Below are positions 1-7,791 of a DNA stretch of 14,421 bases, piece by piece. Below the pieces are notes generated by a model. It was given only the letters and a program-made list of their open reading frames with translations. It was not told where the DNA came from and made no database searches. Both the position numbers and the translations under genes were made by a program. Source of the stretch: Porticoccaceae bacterium. Its GTDB lineage: Bacteria; Pseudomonadota; Gammaproteobacteria; Pseudomonadales; Porticoccaceae. The stretch's first letter is position 1, and each line of letters opens with the position of its first letter. Location: NCBI GenBank assembly GCA_028822945.1, contig JAPKCN010000026.1:1-14421 (forward strand). Reading direction: 5' to 3'.

Positions 1-695
1 AACACAAACAGCATGAGCTTAAAAGGCATCGAAATCATCATTGGCGACAGCATCATCATACCCATCGACATCAATACACTAGCGACAACTAAGTCAATGA
101 CCACAAAAGGTATGTAGACCAAAAACCCAATCGCAAAAGCACTTTTTAACTCCGACGTGATGAAAGCAGGAACCAGGGTAGTAAAAGGTACATCGGCCGG
201 TTCAACTACGTCTTCATTGCCGGCAATTTCGACAAACATGGCTATATCAGCCTCTCTGGTCTGATTCAGCATAAAAGTTCTAAAAGGCGCCTTAGCTTCG
301 TTCAAGGCCTCTTCAAAGCCAATTTCTTTGTCGAAGTACGGCGTAACTGCGTCCTCCCAAACGGCAGAAAACACCGGCATCATAATAAAGATTGTTAGAA
401 ACAATGCCAGTCCCAGTAGGACTTGGTTTGGCGGTGTTTGCGCAGTTCCCAAGGCCTGCCGTAAAAGCGACATTACTATAATGATTCGCACAAAAGAGGT
501 CATCATCAACATCAACGAGGGCAACAGAGTCAAAACCGTCATTAGCGCGACTAGCTGAAGTGTCAAGCTATATTGAGTACTGCCACTACCGTCGTCAATC
601 ATGTTGACAATCGGCAGGCCACCTTGAGCCCAGGCAGTCCCTTGCACCAGCATCAAAATAGTAATTAGTAAAACTCGGGACACTCGCCACGACAT
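1..695 (-). CDS. fliP: FliP, flagellar type III export gate protein (3' end cut by window edge)
   Basis: Reading the minus strand from the ATG at 693-695 gives 231 codons before the left edge. FliP assembles with FliQ and FliR into the export-gate core in the MS-ring patch of the inner membrane. The N-terminus has a basic start, a hydrophobic stretch and an AWA-Q cleavage-like site near residue 23, as in FliP, which is made with a signal peptide. Family motifs are strong: LMMTSFVRIIIVMSLLRQALG, PPNQVLLGLALFLT, FMLNQTREADIAMF, and FITSELKSAFAIGFLVYIPF followed by IDLVVASVLMSMGMM. The visible protein ends at PFKLMLFV, where other FliP proteins have only about 15-20 residues left, so nearly all of the gene is here. 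The start lies 3 bp after the fliO stop, suggesting translational coupling. fliQ, fliR and flhB would be expected beyond the edge. Confidence 0.97.
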   Translation of the reverse strand, partial: MSWRVSRVLLITILMLVQGTAWAQGGLPIVNMIDDGSGSTQYSLTLQLVALMTVLTLLPSLMLMMTSFVRIIIVMSLLRQALGTAQTPPNQVLLGLALFLTIFIMMPVFSAVWEDAVTPYFDKEIGFEEALNEAKAPFRTFMLNQTREADIAMFVEIAGNEDVVEPADVPFTTLVPAFITSELKSAFAIGFLVYIPFVVIDLVVASVLMSMGMMMLSPMMISMPFKLMLFV

Positions 696-698
696 TGT

Positions 699-1088
699 TT
701 ATTTATCCTTTTGTCGGTTAACGAGTTGATTGAGAAACGTTTGAAAGCTAGAGGACTGTCCCCGACCAGACGGCCCATCGGGCTCGAGCGATTCATCAGC
801 GTCAGGTTGATCCAATCTGACCTCTTGTCGGCTCCAAGTCCCCAGTAAGGTCATCCCTTGGGCGCTTTGACCAACTAAGATTTCGTCGCCGTTGAGTTGG
901 ATTAAAAATAGCTTTTGCCGAGCACCGATATGCTGCACTTCCGATATCGACAGGCGCTTACCGCTGGCACCTTGGATACCAGGTGCCATGCGTTTTATCA
1001 TAAAAAGTGTAGCGACCATAAGGCAGATAACCAACATAAAAGAGGCTATCATCCACAACCAGTCGCCAATCCCAAATTCAGGTGCCAT
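699..1088 (-). CDS. fliO: FliO, flagellar export gate assembly protein
   Basis: The product is 129 aa. FliO is a small bitopic inner-membrane protein that helps assemble the FliP ring of the export gate. Residues about 9-33 form one transmembrane segment (WLWMIASFMLVICLMVATLF and following), then a cytoplasmic part with ISEVQHIGARQKLFLIQLNGDEILVGQ, the typical FliO pattern of a basic, beta-rich domain. The last 40 residues are polar and low in complexity. There is no separate signal peptide before the membrane segment. The gene starts 12 bp after the fliN stop with only a weak AAAGA-like ribosome site, so it probably depends on coupling. FliO is poorly conserved, and position between fliN and fliP supports the call as much as sequence does. 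Confidence 0.9.
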   Translation of the reverse strand: MAPEFGIGDWLWMIASFMLVICLMVATLFMIKRMAPGIQGASGKRLSISEVQHIGARQKLFLIQLNGDEILVGQSAQGMTLLGTWSRQEVRLDQPDADESLEPDGPSGRGQSSSFQTFLNQLVNRQKDK

Positions 1089-1100
1089 AGTCTTTAAGAA

Positions 1101-1430
1101 TTAAAGATTCTTAACCCGGTCTACAGTCGGAATAACACTGGTCAAACGAACGCCATAACGATCGTTGACCAATACCACCTCGCCCTGCGCGACCAGCGTA
1201 TTATTAACTAATAGATCGAGTGGCTCGCCTGCCAGACGATCGAGTTCTACCACACTGCCTTGAGTTAAGCGCATTAAATCCCTTATCTTAAGTGATGTGC
1301 GGCCCACTTCGACGGATATTGTAACTGGGATATTTTGCAATACATCAGAATTAATCTCGCTCTGGCTAAGGTCTAACGCCGTAGTGCCATTACTATTGTC
1401 TGCTGCATTGTCTGTTGTGGTATCTGCCAT
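1101..1430 (-). CDS. fliN: FliN, C-ring switch protein
   Basis: The product is 109 aa, a compact FliN. FliN forms the base of the cytoplasmic C ring with FliM and also docks FliH and the export ATPase. Residues about 1-30 are a polar Asn/Thr/Asp-rich tail. Residues about 33-105 are a SpoA domain: LQNIPVTISVEVGRTSLKIR, then LTQGSVVELDRLAGEPLDLL, VNNTLVAQGEVVLVNDRYGVRL and a short tail ending VKNL. The gene starts 27 bp after fliM stops, with a purine-rich GAGAGTGAG upstream. It is the fifth gene downstream of the second sigma-54 promoter counting fliK as first minus one (order fliK, fliL, fliM, fliN). Nothing is unusual apart from the short N-terminal tail. Confidence 0.96.
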   Translation of the reverse strand: MADTTTDNAADNSNGTTALDLSQSEINSDVLQNIPVTISVEVGRTSLKIRDLMRLTQGSVVELDRLAGEPLDLLVNNTLVAQGEVVLVNDRYGVRLTSVIPTVDRVKNL

Positions 1431-1457
1431 AATTTTTTCTCACTCTCGATGTGGCGC

Positions 1458-2447
1458 CTATTCCTCGGGCTCCATTGCCTTAACAATCTTGGCCGCCATT
1501 TGCGGGCCACTGCTACCGATATCTGCCTCAAACACCGGGATTTCGTTAACGTACATACGCGCATAATCGGCTTTCTTTAAGTAAAGTACGTCACCTACAG
1601 CCATGGCATTAAATTTACTCAAGGTAGTTACTACCTCTGCCAGGGTAACTCTCACCGGGACCTCGGCGTCGGCCGCAGCCGAATGCAATTCGGTACTCCA
1701 TTTTTGATCTCCACCGTCGTCGTCACCTGTTTGTACCCGGCTAGCCAACTGCTCTCTTATCGGCTTCAACGAACTGTAGGGGTAGACTAAATCGATATTG
1801 CCTCTAACATCATGGCTGAGTTCAGATTCAAACCGCGTTACGATAACAAGATCATTACCATCTGCTATCTGAGCAAAGGCTGGATTGACTTCCGAACTCA
1901 CATGTTCACATTTAATCGCCATTACCGGGGCCCAAGCCTCTTGCAACGCGCCAAAAAATACGTTCAACATGATACCAATGATACTGGTCTCAGTAGGCGT
2001 AAATGAACGCCCCGGAGGTAGCGCATTCATACCGCGACCAAAGCCTCCAAAAAAGTTGTCTAAAGAAGCGAACACTACCGAAGGATCTATGATAACTAGC
2101 GAATTACCCTGCAGCGGCTCAAGCCTCACGGTGTTTACTGCCAGTGGCGGTTTGAGGTCCTTCATGTAATCGCCGTACTTAATAATCTTGACGCTACCCA
2201 TACTAATTTTTGGCGTGGTGCGCAGCACGTCCAACAACCCATGCCGGAATTGGCGAACAAAACGTTCATTGATCATATCTACGGCGCTTACGTTGACGCC
2301 AAGAGAGGAGTCTTCGTTAGTTAAATCATGCTTCAACGCGGAAGCGCCCGTATTAACGCCCGAATCTGTCTCTATTGAGCCATCCTCAATCCCAGCCGAT
2401 AAAGCGTCTAGCTCCTCTGCCGAGAGCAGATTAGTCTGATCAGCCAT
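1458..2447 (-). CDS. fliM: FliM, flagellar motor switch protein
   Basis: The product is 329 aa, the normal FliM length. FliM links FliG to FliN in the C ring and binds CheY-P to reverse rotation. The N-terminal LLSAEELDAL (residues 7-16) matches the CheY-binding LSQxEIDAL peptide, so CheY control is probably kept. A linker follows to about residue 45, then the middle domain with NERFVRQFRHGLLDVLR, the GGFGRG loop at 134-139 that contacts FliG, and FTPTETSIIGIMLNVFFGAL. The SpoA domain occupies about 235-320 (VPVRVTLAEVVTTLSKFNAM, GDVLYLKK, VFEADIG). An AGGAG ribosome site lies about 11 nt before the ATG. fliL ends 46 bp upstream. Confidence 0.98.
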   Translation of the reverse strand: MADQTNLLSAEELDALSAGIEDGSIETDSGVNTGASALKHDLTNEDSSLGVNVSAVDMINERFVRQFRHGLLDVLRTTPKISMGSVKIIKYGDYMKDLKPPLAVNTVRLEPLQGNSLVIIDPSVVFASLDNFFGGFGRGMNALPPGRSFTPTETSIIGIMLNVFFGALQEAWAPVMAIKCEHVSSEVNPAFAQIADGNDLVIVTRFESELSHDVRGNIDLVYPYSSLKPIREQLASRVQTGDDDGGDQKWSTELHSAAADAEVPVRVTLAEVVTTLSKFNAMAVGDVLYLKKADYARMYVNEIPVFEADIGSSGPQMAAKIVKAMEPEE

Positions 2448-2493
2448 TTAATGTCTCACTCCTGGTATGCCTAAAAAGCTATCCAAAATTGAT

Positions 2494-3081
2494 TTACTGA
2501 ACCACGAATTCAGTAAATCCAACACTTTCAATACCGCCAAAGTCTTCAAGACGCTCTAATATGGAATTGATTTCTAACCGGAACTCCTCGGCCAGTTCTT
2601 GGCGGAAGGTCGGTCTCGCCAAGTCAGACTCAGTTTTCTGCGACATAATTCTTGCCAGAGCAGACCTCACCGGAAAATCGTGCTTTTCCATGTGTGCAAT
2701 CACACGCTCATCGTAATGGGTCATAATAAAAACCTTGACCTGCATAACCTTTCTTGAATTGTTAAGATTAGACGTCATAGTTTGCGCGACCTCAAAGTAG
2801 GTCTGCTCGTAACGCTTATTCTCAGGAGAATCGAGTACCACACGATCTGGCCCTGCCAGCGCTGCAGCTGCAGCTGCAGCTTCCTCCGACGCAATAGCCT
2901 CGAGTGCCGCCACCGCAGCTTCTGCCGCAGCTTCTTCATCGGCCTCAAAAAAACCGGACAAGAAAAGTGTTCCGCCAATGGTTATAGCAACTAATAAAAG
3001 TATGCCCACCACCAATGCGATCGTCTTAATAAGACCGCCTTTACCACCGCCCGCTTCTTCTTCTACAACTTCATCAGCCAT
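2494..3081 (-). CDS. fliL: FliL, stator-associated flagellar membrane protein
   Basis: The product is 195 aa. FliL surrounds the MotAB-type stator near the basal body and supports torque and stator retention. A short acidic, Gly-rich cytoplasmic tail is followed by one transmembrane segment at about 17-44. The conserved periplasmic FliL domain runs from about 95 to the end (YFEVAQTMTSNLNN, KVMQVKVFIMTHYDERVI, FRLEINSILE, GIESVGFTEFVVQ). Between them, residues about 46-77 form an Ala/Glu-rich stretch, partly encoded by a GCAGCT repeat, making the protein longer than many FliL proteins. The ribosome site AGAGGA lies 7 nt before the ATG. fliK stops 43 bp upstream. Confidence 0.96.
   Translation of the reverse strand: MADEVVEEEAGGGKGGLIKTIALVVGILLLVAITIGGTLFLSGFFEADEEAAAEAAVAALEAIASEEAAAAAAALAGPDRVVLDSPENKRYEQTYFEVAQTMTSNLNNSRKVMQVKVFIMTHYDERVIAHMEKHDFPVRSALARIMSQKTESDLARPTFRQELAEEFRLEINSILERLEDFGGIESVGFTEFVVQ
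2861..2882 (-). repeat. GCAGCT hexanucleotide repeat inside fliL
   Basis: About three and a half tandem copies of a GCTGCA/GCAGCT unit encode a run of Ala in the periplasmic linker of FliL. Because the unit is six bases, gain or loss of a copy changes linker length by two residues without a frameshift. Confidence 0.75.
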
Positions 3082-3124
3082 TACAACATCCTCTATATCG
3101 CACTACTATCTCAGATTGGCGCAT

Positions 3125-4939
3125 CTATACAAGCACATCCAACCCATCATCAGAAACCGGTTTGCGAACCTTGTCTTGGGTCGCCAGCGTTTCATCGCCG
3201 CTGCCATTTCCATCTGACCCGCTCTGCTCAGATGGCGAGTTTCCGTCAGATTGACCTTGATTACTAGACCCTAAGCCTAAATAAGCAGAATTCGTGCCAA
3301 ATTGTTCAAACATCTCTCGTAATCTTGGCAAACTGTCATTTAAAAGTTCTCTGGTGGCAGCATTAGCGCTTAAAAAGTTAGCTTCTAATTCACCATTTTT
3401 CATTTCCAACTGCACTTCGACGCGCCCCATCGAAGACGGGTGCAAGTCCATTTCAACTCGCCAGGAACCGCGTTCTATCTGCGCACTCAAACGTTGTCCA
3501 AGAACCTGAGCTAAGCGTTGTGACAATTGATGATGCTCGTCCTGCCGACGCAACATTTCCCGTGCCGGGTCATCTTGAGACGTGTCGGTCGACACTGCTG
3601 TCCCCTGTGCATTCTGCGGAGCAGTTGCGCTAACATCGACCACTACCTGACCGGCCACAAAAGCAGCACCGACCGGTGTAGGGCTAACCGCAGTCAACAT
3701 AACCGACGCCTGATCGGCAATGCCTGGTGCTAAGTTTATTGACGCCATCTTGACTACCTCGGTCTGCTGGCGATTGCTAGCTAAACGTTTGAGCACCGCC
3801 TCGTCAGCCTTAGGCATAACAATTTTACCGACTATACGCCGTTCTTCTAATCTAGTTTGTGCCGCGGTGATAGTCTGCTCTGCGGTCATCGGTTGGGCCG
3901 CCAGTTGACTCAGCGGGGCAACATCGGCCCCTCGTACCTGACTCACCTGAAGCTGAGAAGCAGCAAATTTAATTATTTCGGGCCCTTTCGCCTCGGTCGG
4001 CCGAAGACTATCCGCTTCGCCTTTCGACAGGTCTGACAAGGAAGCGTCAATCGTGCCTAAAAAACGTCGCGGGGCAATTTTTTCAAGATCGAACGAAGCT
4101 GGATTTAATGCCGCTCCCTGAGTAATCGATGCATCGGTAGAGGGCTTATTTGTAGATATCTGACCGGCGAGTTCACCGGCTGTATAGACACTTAGAATGG
4201 GTACGTGGCCCTTGACCATATTCGATAACGCCATTGAACTTGCCGGCTCGAGGTGCTGCATAGCTCGCCCAAGCTCGCCGTTAGCCAGCACTGCATGCGC
4301 CGAAACGAGCGCCTCAGTCCCTGGCCCGCTAGCTTGCGCTGGAGCGATAGCCGCCTCGCGAACGACTTGGGTATCTAGCGATGGCTGCTGAAGCTGCAAT
4401 TGCGGCCCAACATTGCCAGTTTGATCATAAGCAGCCGCCGGCTTATTATTCACCAAGTCAATTAAAGCGTGGGCCTCGATTGCCGTGCCGACTATGCCAC
4501 TAGTGACAGAGGCAGCTGCTTGAGTGATTTGCGCGGCAATCGCGCTGGCCTTGCCACCATCTAAAACTGGCCGTGTCGCAACGTGCAGCTTGTCGAGACC
4601 GACGGTGGGATGCATGGCGTTATCGGAATTGCCCAACATCATGACGGCGCGCGGATCCATCCCCTGAGACAGGGCGAACTCAGCTAAACCCTCTTCCGAA
4701 GGTTCGAAACCCGAGACTTTGATCTTAGTACCACCCAGTAACTGGCGGCTTTGCAGCGCGATATCGCCGCCTTTTGGCAACCCATTGCCGCCTTTGGCCA
4801 TATCAACACTTTCGAGCTGACCTTGAAAAACAGCAGAAAAACCGCCTTCTGCGGCGCCCTCAGGGGCGACCACGACCGACGCTATGTCAAGCATAGCGGG
4901 CTTTCCGAGATTCATAGATGAGTTTGCTATCTCCGACAT
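3125..4939 (-). CDS. fliK: FliK, flagellar hook-length control protein
   Basis: The product is 604 aa from the preferred start. FliK is secreted during hook assembly, measures the hook and switches export specificity through FlhB. The first 440 or so residues are a long Ala/Gln/Ser/Thr-rich, weakly conserved ruler. The C-terminal Flg_hook domain (about residues 455-550) is recognisable: RLAQVLGQRLSAQIERGSW, then MDLHPSSMGRVEVQLEMKNG and LEANFLSANAATRELLNDSL. A Gln/Ser/Gly/Asn-rich tail follows. The frame is open up to a GTG at 4991-4993, but that codon lies inside a sigma-54 promoter and would be upstream of the transcript start. The ATG at 4937-4939 has AGAGGT 10 nt upstream and is preferred. 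An ATG at 4958-4960 has no visible ribosome site. Confidence 0.95.
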   Translation of the reverse strand: MSEIANSSMNLGKPAMLDIASVVVAPEGAAEGGFSAVFQGQLESVDMAKGGNGLPKGGDIALQSRQLLGGTKIKVSGFEPSEEGLAEFALSQGMDPRAVMMLGNSDNAMHPTVGLDKLHVATRPVLDGGKASAIAAQITQAAASVTSGIVGTAIEAHALIDLVNNKPAAAYDQTGNVGPQLQLQQPSLDTQVVREAAIAPAQASGPGTEALVSAHAVLANGELGRAMQHLEPASSMALSNMVKGHVPILSVYTAGELAGQISTNKPSTDASITQGAALNPASFDLEKIAPRRFLGTIDASLSDLSKGEADSLRPTEAKGPEIIKFAASQLQVSQVRGADVAPLSQLAAQPMTAEQTITAAQTRLEERRIVGKIVMPKADEAVLKRLASNRQQTEVVKMASINLAPGIADQASVMLTAVSPTPVGAAFVAGQVVVDVSATAPQNAQGTAVSTDTSQDDPAREMLRRQDEHHQLSQRLAQVLGQRLSAQIERGSWRVEMDLHPSSMGRVEVQLEMKNGELEANFLSANAATRELLNDSLPRLREMFEQFGTNSAYLGLGSSNQGQSDGNSPSEQSGSDGNGSGDETLATQDKVRKPVSDDGLDVLV

Positions 4940-4983
4940 TACTGCCTGACCTCTAATCATAGAATGAGTGTTACACGAAGTAT

Positions 4984-5000
4984 TGCAAAACACATGCCAA
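4984..5000 (-). promoter_or_regulatory. Sigma-54 (-24/-12) promoter for fliK
   Basis: On the minus strand the sequence is TTGGCATGTGTTTTGCA. It fits the RpoN consensus TGGCAC-N5-TTGCW with only the sixth base changed, and the invariant GG and GC are exactly 10 bases apart. It lies between the fliJ stop and the preferred fliK start, with a predicted transcript start near 4973. Its first ten bases match those of the promoter in front of fleR. In Pseudomonas aeruginosa fliK belongs to the FleR-controlled class, so FleR is the likely activator here (inference). Confidence 0.8.
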
Positions 5001-5016
5001 ACTAATTAAGACGCTG

Positions 5017-5457
5017 TCAGATACGCTCTTTAAAATTAAACTGTTGCAGGGCATTACTTTCGATCTCGCGATTTTCGCGGGTCAATGCCTCTAATTCAAA
5101 CTTCTCTCGCTCTCGCTGCGCCAACATGTCAATTTTTAAACGCTCATGCTCGCGGACCATCATGTACTTCCGTGCTACGGTGCAGTCTTCGTCTAGCATG
5201 CTCATCTCTTGCTTAGAGCGACTTTTCATCGATTGGAGTTGAGCGATAAATTGCTGAAAATTGCCTACTTCCCCAGTACTATGAGAGCGCAGTTGCACGC
5301 TCCTCAACTGATCGCTGTACTCGACTAACATATTATCGAGCTTTTCTCGGCGCTCGATTGCCAAATTTTTCTTTTGTTGTGCATCGGCTAGTTTTTGCTG
5401 AGCAATACGTACCTCGCGCTCAGCCTTTGACAGCAGCACTTGCCAAATCGGCTTCAT
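5017..5457 (-). CDS. fliJ: FliJ, flagellar export ATPase stalk / chaperone-escort protein
   Basis: The product is 146 aa, the usual FliJ size. FliJ is the coiled-coil stalk that inserts in the FliI hexamer, touches FlhA and recycles export chaperones. Almost the whole protein is predicted helical and charged, with heptad-like runs (KAEREVRIAQQKLADAQQKK; MVREHERLKIDMLAQREREK; FELEALTRENREIESNALQQ) and no membrane or enzymatic motif. The ATG overlaps the fliI stop in an ATGA arrangement, so translation is coupled. Sequence alone identifies FliJ weakly; size, helical nature and position directly after fliI make the call firm. Confidence 0.92.
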   Translation of the reverse strand: MKPIWQVLLSKAEREVRIAQQKLADAQQKKNLAIERREKLDNMLVEYSDQLRSVQLRSHSTGEVGNFQQFIAQLQSMKSRSKQEMSMLDEDCTVARKYMMVREHERLKIDMLAQREREKFELEALTRENREIESNALQQFNFKERI

Positions 5458-6788
5458 TGGATCTGCGCTCCCGTCAATTGGTTCAAAAAGGTCTGAGAGT
5501 CGGACAAGGTGACAGACTCGTTACTGAGCTGCTGCAAAAGTGCCTCCATACCGGGGCGGATTTTAATCGCCTCATCCAAGTCGGGATTTGTGCCAGGTTC
5601 GTAGGCGCCGACTTGAATCAAATCTTGATTCTGTTGATAGAGCGTCCACAAACGGCGGAACCGGTTCGCCGAGTGAAGCTGCTCTGGACTCACTAGACTG
5701 GCCATCACCCGGGAAATTGACCCAGCCAAATCGATAGCTGGGTAGTGTGCCGCATCCGCTAAATCTCTCGACAACATAACTTGGCCGTCGAGCGAGGCTC
5801 TAGCGATATCGACTACTGGATCGGATCGGTCGTCGCCCTCTGCAAGGACGGTATAAACCGCAGTTATCGAACCATAACCATGTCGCCCAACACCTGCGCG
5901 TTCGATCAATTTTGGCAACATAGCGAACACCGAAGGCGGATACCCTTTGGCTGTCGGCGGCTCTCCGATAGCCAGGCCAATCTCGCGCTGGGCATGTGCC
6001 ACACGGGTCAGACTATCGCAGAGCATCAACACATTTTTGCCTTGATCTCTAAAGTACTCGGCGATTAAATGTGTTAGAAATGTCGCTTTAAGGCGAAGTA
6101 CAGGCGAAATGTTTGCCGGTGCCGCAATGACGACCGATTTTGCTAAACCCTCGGGCCCTAAAGTGTGCTGAATAAATTCTTGAACCTCGCGTCCACGCTC
6201 ACCAATTAATCCAATGACAACGACATCGGCTAAAGTGTTGCGCGTTAGCATGCCCAACAATACACTTTTGCCGACACCTGAACCTGCGACTAGCCCCAGT
6301 CGCTGTCCTTGGCCAAGTGTCAAACAGGTATTAATCGCCTTGATGCCGGTGTCTAGTACTGTGTCTATAGACCCGCGCTCCATCGGGTTGATGGGCAGCC
6401 CCTCCAAACTAAGGTAATCGCTGTATTCGATGGGACCCTTGCCATCTAACGGCTCGCCTACGCCGTCGATCACTCGCCCCAATAGATTGTTACCCAAACC
6501 GGCTTTTGAATGATTGGAGCGCACCCAAACCCGCGCTCCAGGCCCAAGACCGCCTGGATCTGAAAATGGCATGAGGTAAAGAACATCGTCGTGAAAACCA
6601 ACTACTTCGGCATCTACAAACGTATCATAATCAACATTTTCGACCTGGCAATGGGCGCCGAGAGGCGCGATAATCCCTTTTGCTTCGAGGGTCAGGCCAA
6701 CCACGCGGACAAGCTTGCCACTGTGCGACGCGCTAGCCACCCGTGAATTGGATACTAGATCGTCAACCTGAGATGAAAAATCAAACAT
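5454..6788 (-). CDS. fliI: FliI, flagellum-specific export ATPase
   Basis: The product is 444 aa, the standard length. FliI hydrolyses ATP at the export apparatus to help load and unfold substrates, and resembles the F1-ATPase beta subunit. The N-terminal beta-barrel covers about 20-90. The Walker A loop AGSGVGKS is at 168-175 with catalytic Lys174. GERGRE at 196-201 carries the catalytic Glu197. Walker B VLMLCDS ends at Asp258 and is followed by TRVAHAQREIGLAIGEPPTA and KGYPPSVFAMLPKLIERAG, which are typical of FliI. All key residues are present, so the enzyme should be active. The start overlaps the fliH stop by 8 bp, and the end overlaps fliJ by 4 bp. No strong ribosome site is visible, consistent with coupling from fliH. 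Confidence 0.98.
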   Translation of the reverse strand: MFDFSSQVDDLVSNSRVASASHSGKLVRVVGLTLEAKGIIAPLGAHCQVENVDYDTFVDAEVVGFHDDVLYLMPFSDPGGLGPGARVWVRSNHSKAGLGNNLLGRVIDGVGEPLDGKGPIEYSDYLSLEGLPINPMERGSIDTVLDTGIKAINTCLTLGQGQRLGLVAGSGVGKSVLLGMLTRNTLADVVVIGLIGERGREVQEFIQHTLGPEGLAKSVVIAAPANISPVLRLKATFLTHLIAEYFRDQGKNVLMLCDSLTRVAHAQREIGLAIGEPPTAKGYPPSVFAMLPKLIERAGVGRHGYGSITAVYTVLAEGDDRSDPVVDIARASLDGQVMLSRDLADAAHYPAIDLAGSISRVMASLVSPEQLHSANRFRRLWTLYQQNQDLIQVGAYEPGTNPDLDEAIKIRPGMEALLQQLSNESVTLSDSQTFLNQLTGAQIQ

Positions 6789-7791
6789 CTGGGTCGACTT
6801 CGATAATATCAGTCGGTTCGTCTACCGCGATATCATTGGCATCATCGACGTTATCACTTTCATAGTTACTATCTGCGTGCGGCCCTTCATGAATTTCTTC
6901 AGAGGTACTGTGAACCACCCTCTCTTCGACCTGATTAACAAATGGAGCACGCTCCTCTTTGGCCCTGGAAGGCATTGAGATGCCGAGAACTTGCTCTGCC
7001 AGTTTATCTAAGCGCTGCTCGATCAAATCCTCAATAGCACTGTCGTCAATAGAAATTTTAACGCTGCCCTGCGAAAGCGTACGATCTGAACGCAGCTCTA
7101 TAGTGCTGAATTCGTCGTACATCTCTTCACTAAATTGATCGCGGTCAGCAGGATGTAAGTAGATTAGGATCGGCCCCTCTCCCTGCCTTTCGACATCGTC
7201 CAATGCCGCCTTGGCAATTCGCTCGATCGCCGCTGACGATATGGACAACTCGCCACGCACAAGTTGCTCTGCCAAGTGCAATGCCAGCTTTTTCAATGGA
7301 CGATAAAACTCAGTCATATCGCTCTGCGCAGTTCTCAACGAGGCAATCAGACTGTCTAGGTTGTCTTTAGATTTTTGATAGTCCGCCTGTGCCTCAGCTC
7401 GGCCCTTTTCATAACCGATATCATGCGCCTCGAGCTTTGCCTCTTGCAGAGCCTCTTCCGCGTATACAGCCGCCGCCTCTTCTTGTTCCTGCGCGCGTTC
7501 TTGCGTATCCTCCTGCTCGGGGGAGTTAACCTCCGCCAGTTCTTCTGCGCCCTCGTCTAGCGGCTCATGGTCCTCGAGGACCACCTCTTCCTCAAGCTTA
7601 TCGACTGACTCTTCACTGTGCACATCTTCGATATTGATTACTCTGGGTGAAAACTCTTGAAAGCCCGCTTCTGTCTCTGAGACATGCTCTCCTTCATTCC
7701 ACCCAACAGCAGCAAATTCTTTGGCCTTACGGTCCGCCGTCAGCAGATCATTCAGACGCCAACTCACTGAGTTGTCATTAGACAAAGTCAT
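6781..7791 (-). CDS. fliH: FliH, negative regulator / tether of the export ATPase
   Basis: The product is about 336 aa, long for FliH (commonly 230-270). FliH dimers bind FliI and anchor it to FliN in the C ring. Residues 50-115 are extremely Glu-rich. A coiled-coil part follows, with GYEKGRAEAQ near 127-136, a short form of the family's GxxxG helix. The conserved C-terminal domain runs from about 160 to 270 (FYRPLKKLALHLAEQLVRGE, ILIYLHPADRDQF, LSQGSVKISIDDSAIEDLIE, QRLDKLAEQVL). About 67 further acidic residues then extend past the usual end. An N-terminal Trp (SWRLNDLL) may correspond to the Trp residues used for docking in Salmonella. The start lies inside the fliG end: ATG at 7789-7791 is directly preceded by GTG at 7792-7794. 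GAGGTGAT lies almost on the start, too close for ideal spacing, so a slightly later start is possible. Confidence 0.93.
   Translation of the reverse strand: MTLSNDNSVSWRLNDLLTADRKAKEFAAVGWNEGEHVSETEAGFQEFSPRVINIEDVHSEESVDKLEEEVVLEDHEPLDEGAEELAEVNSPEQEDTQERAQEQEEAAAVYAEEALQEAKLEAHDIGYEKGRAEAQADYQKSKDNLDSLIASLRTAQSDMTEFYRPLKKLALHLAEQLVRGELSISSAAIERIAKAALDDVERQGEGPILIYLHPADRDQFSEEMYDEFSTIELRSDRTLSQGSVKISIDDSAIEDLIEQRLDKLAEQVLGISMPSRAKEERAPFVNQVEERVVHSTSEEIHEGPHADSNYESDNVDDANDIAVDEPTDIIEVDPDV

Noticed and set aside
1297..1566. Plus-strand open frame of 89 codons
   Set aside because: It lies antisense to fliN and fliM, which have clear family motifs. The many other plus-strand frames between 328 and 13284 are likewise shadows of minus-strand genes.
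4940..4993. Longer fliK N-terminus from the GTG at 4993
   Set aside because: The GTG is part of the -12 region of a sigma-54 promoter, and no ribosome site precedes it. The ATG at 4939 is better placed.
5987..6001. GG-N10-GC spacing with TGGCAC on the minus strand inside fliI
   Set aside because: The -12 part reads CAGC rather than TTGC and it lies in a strongly conserved coding region.
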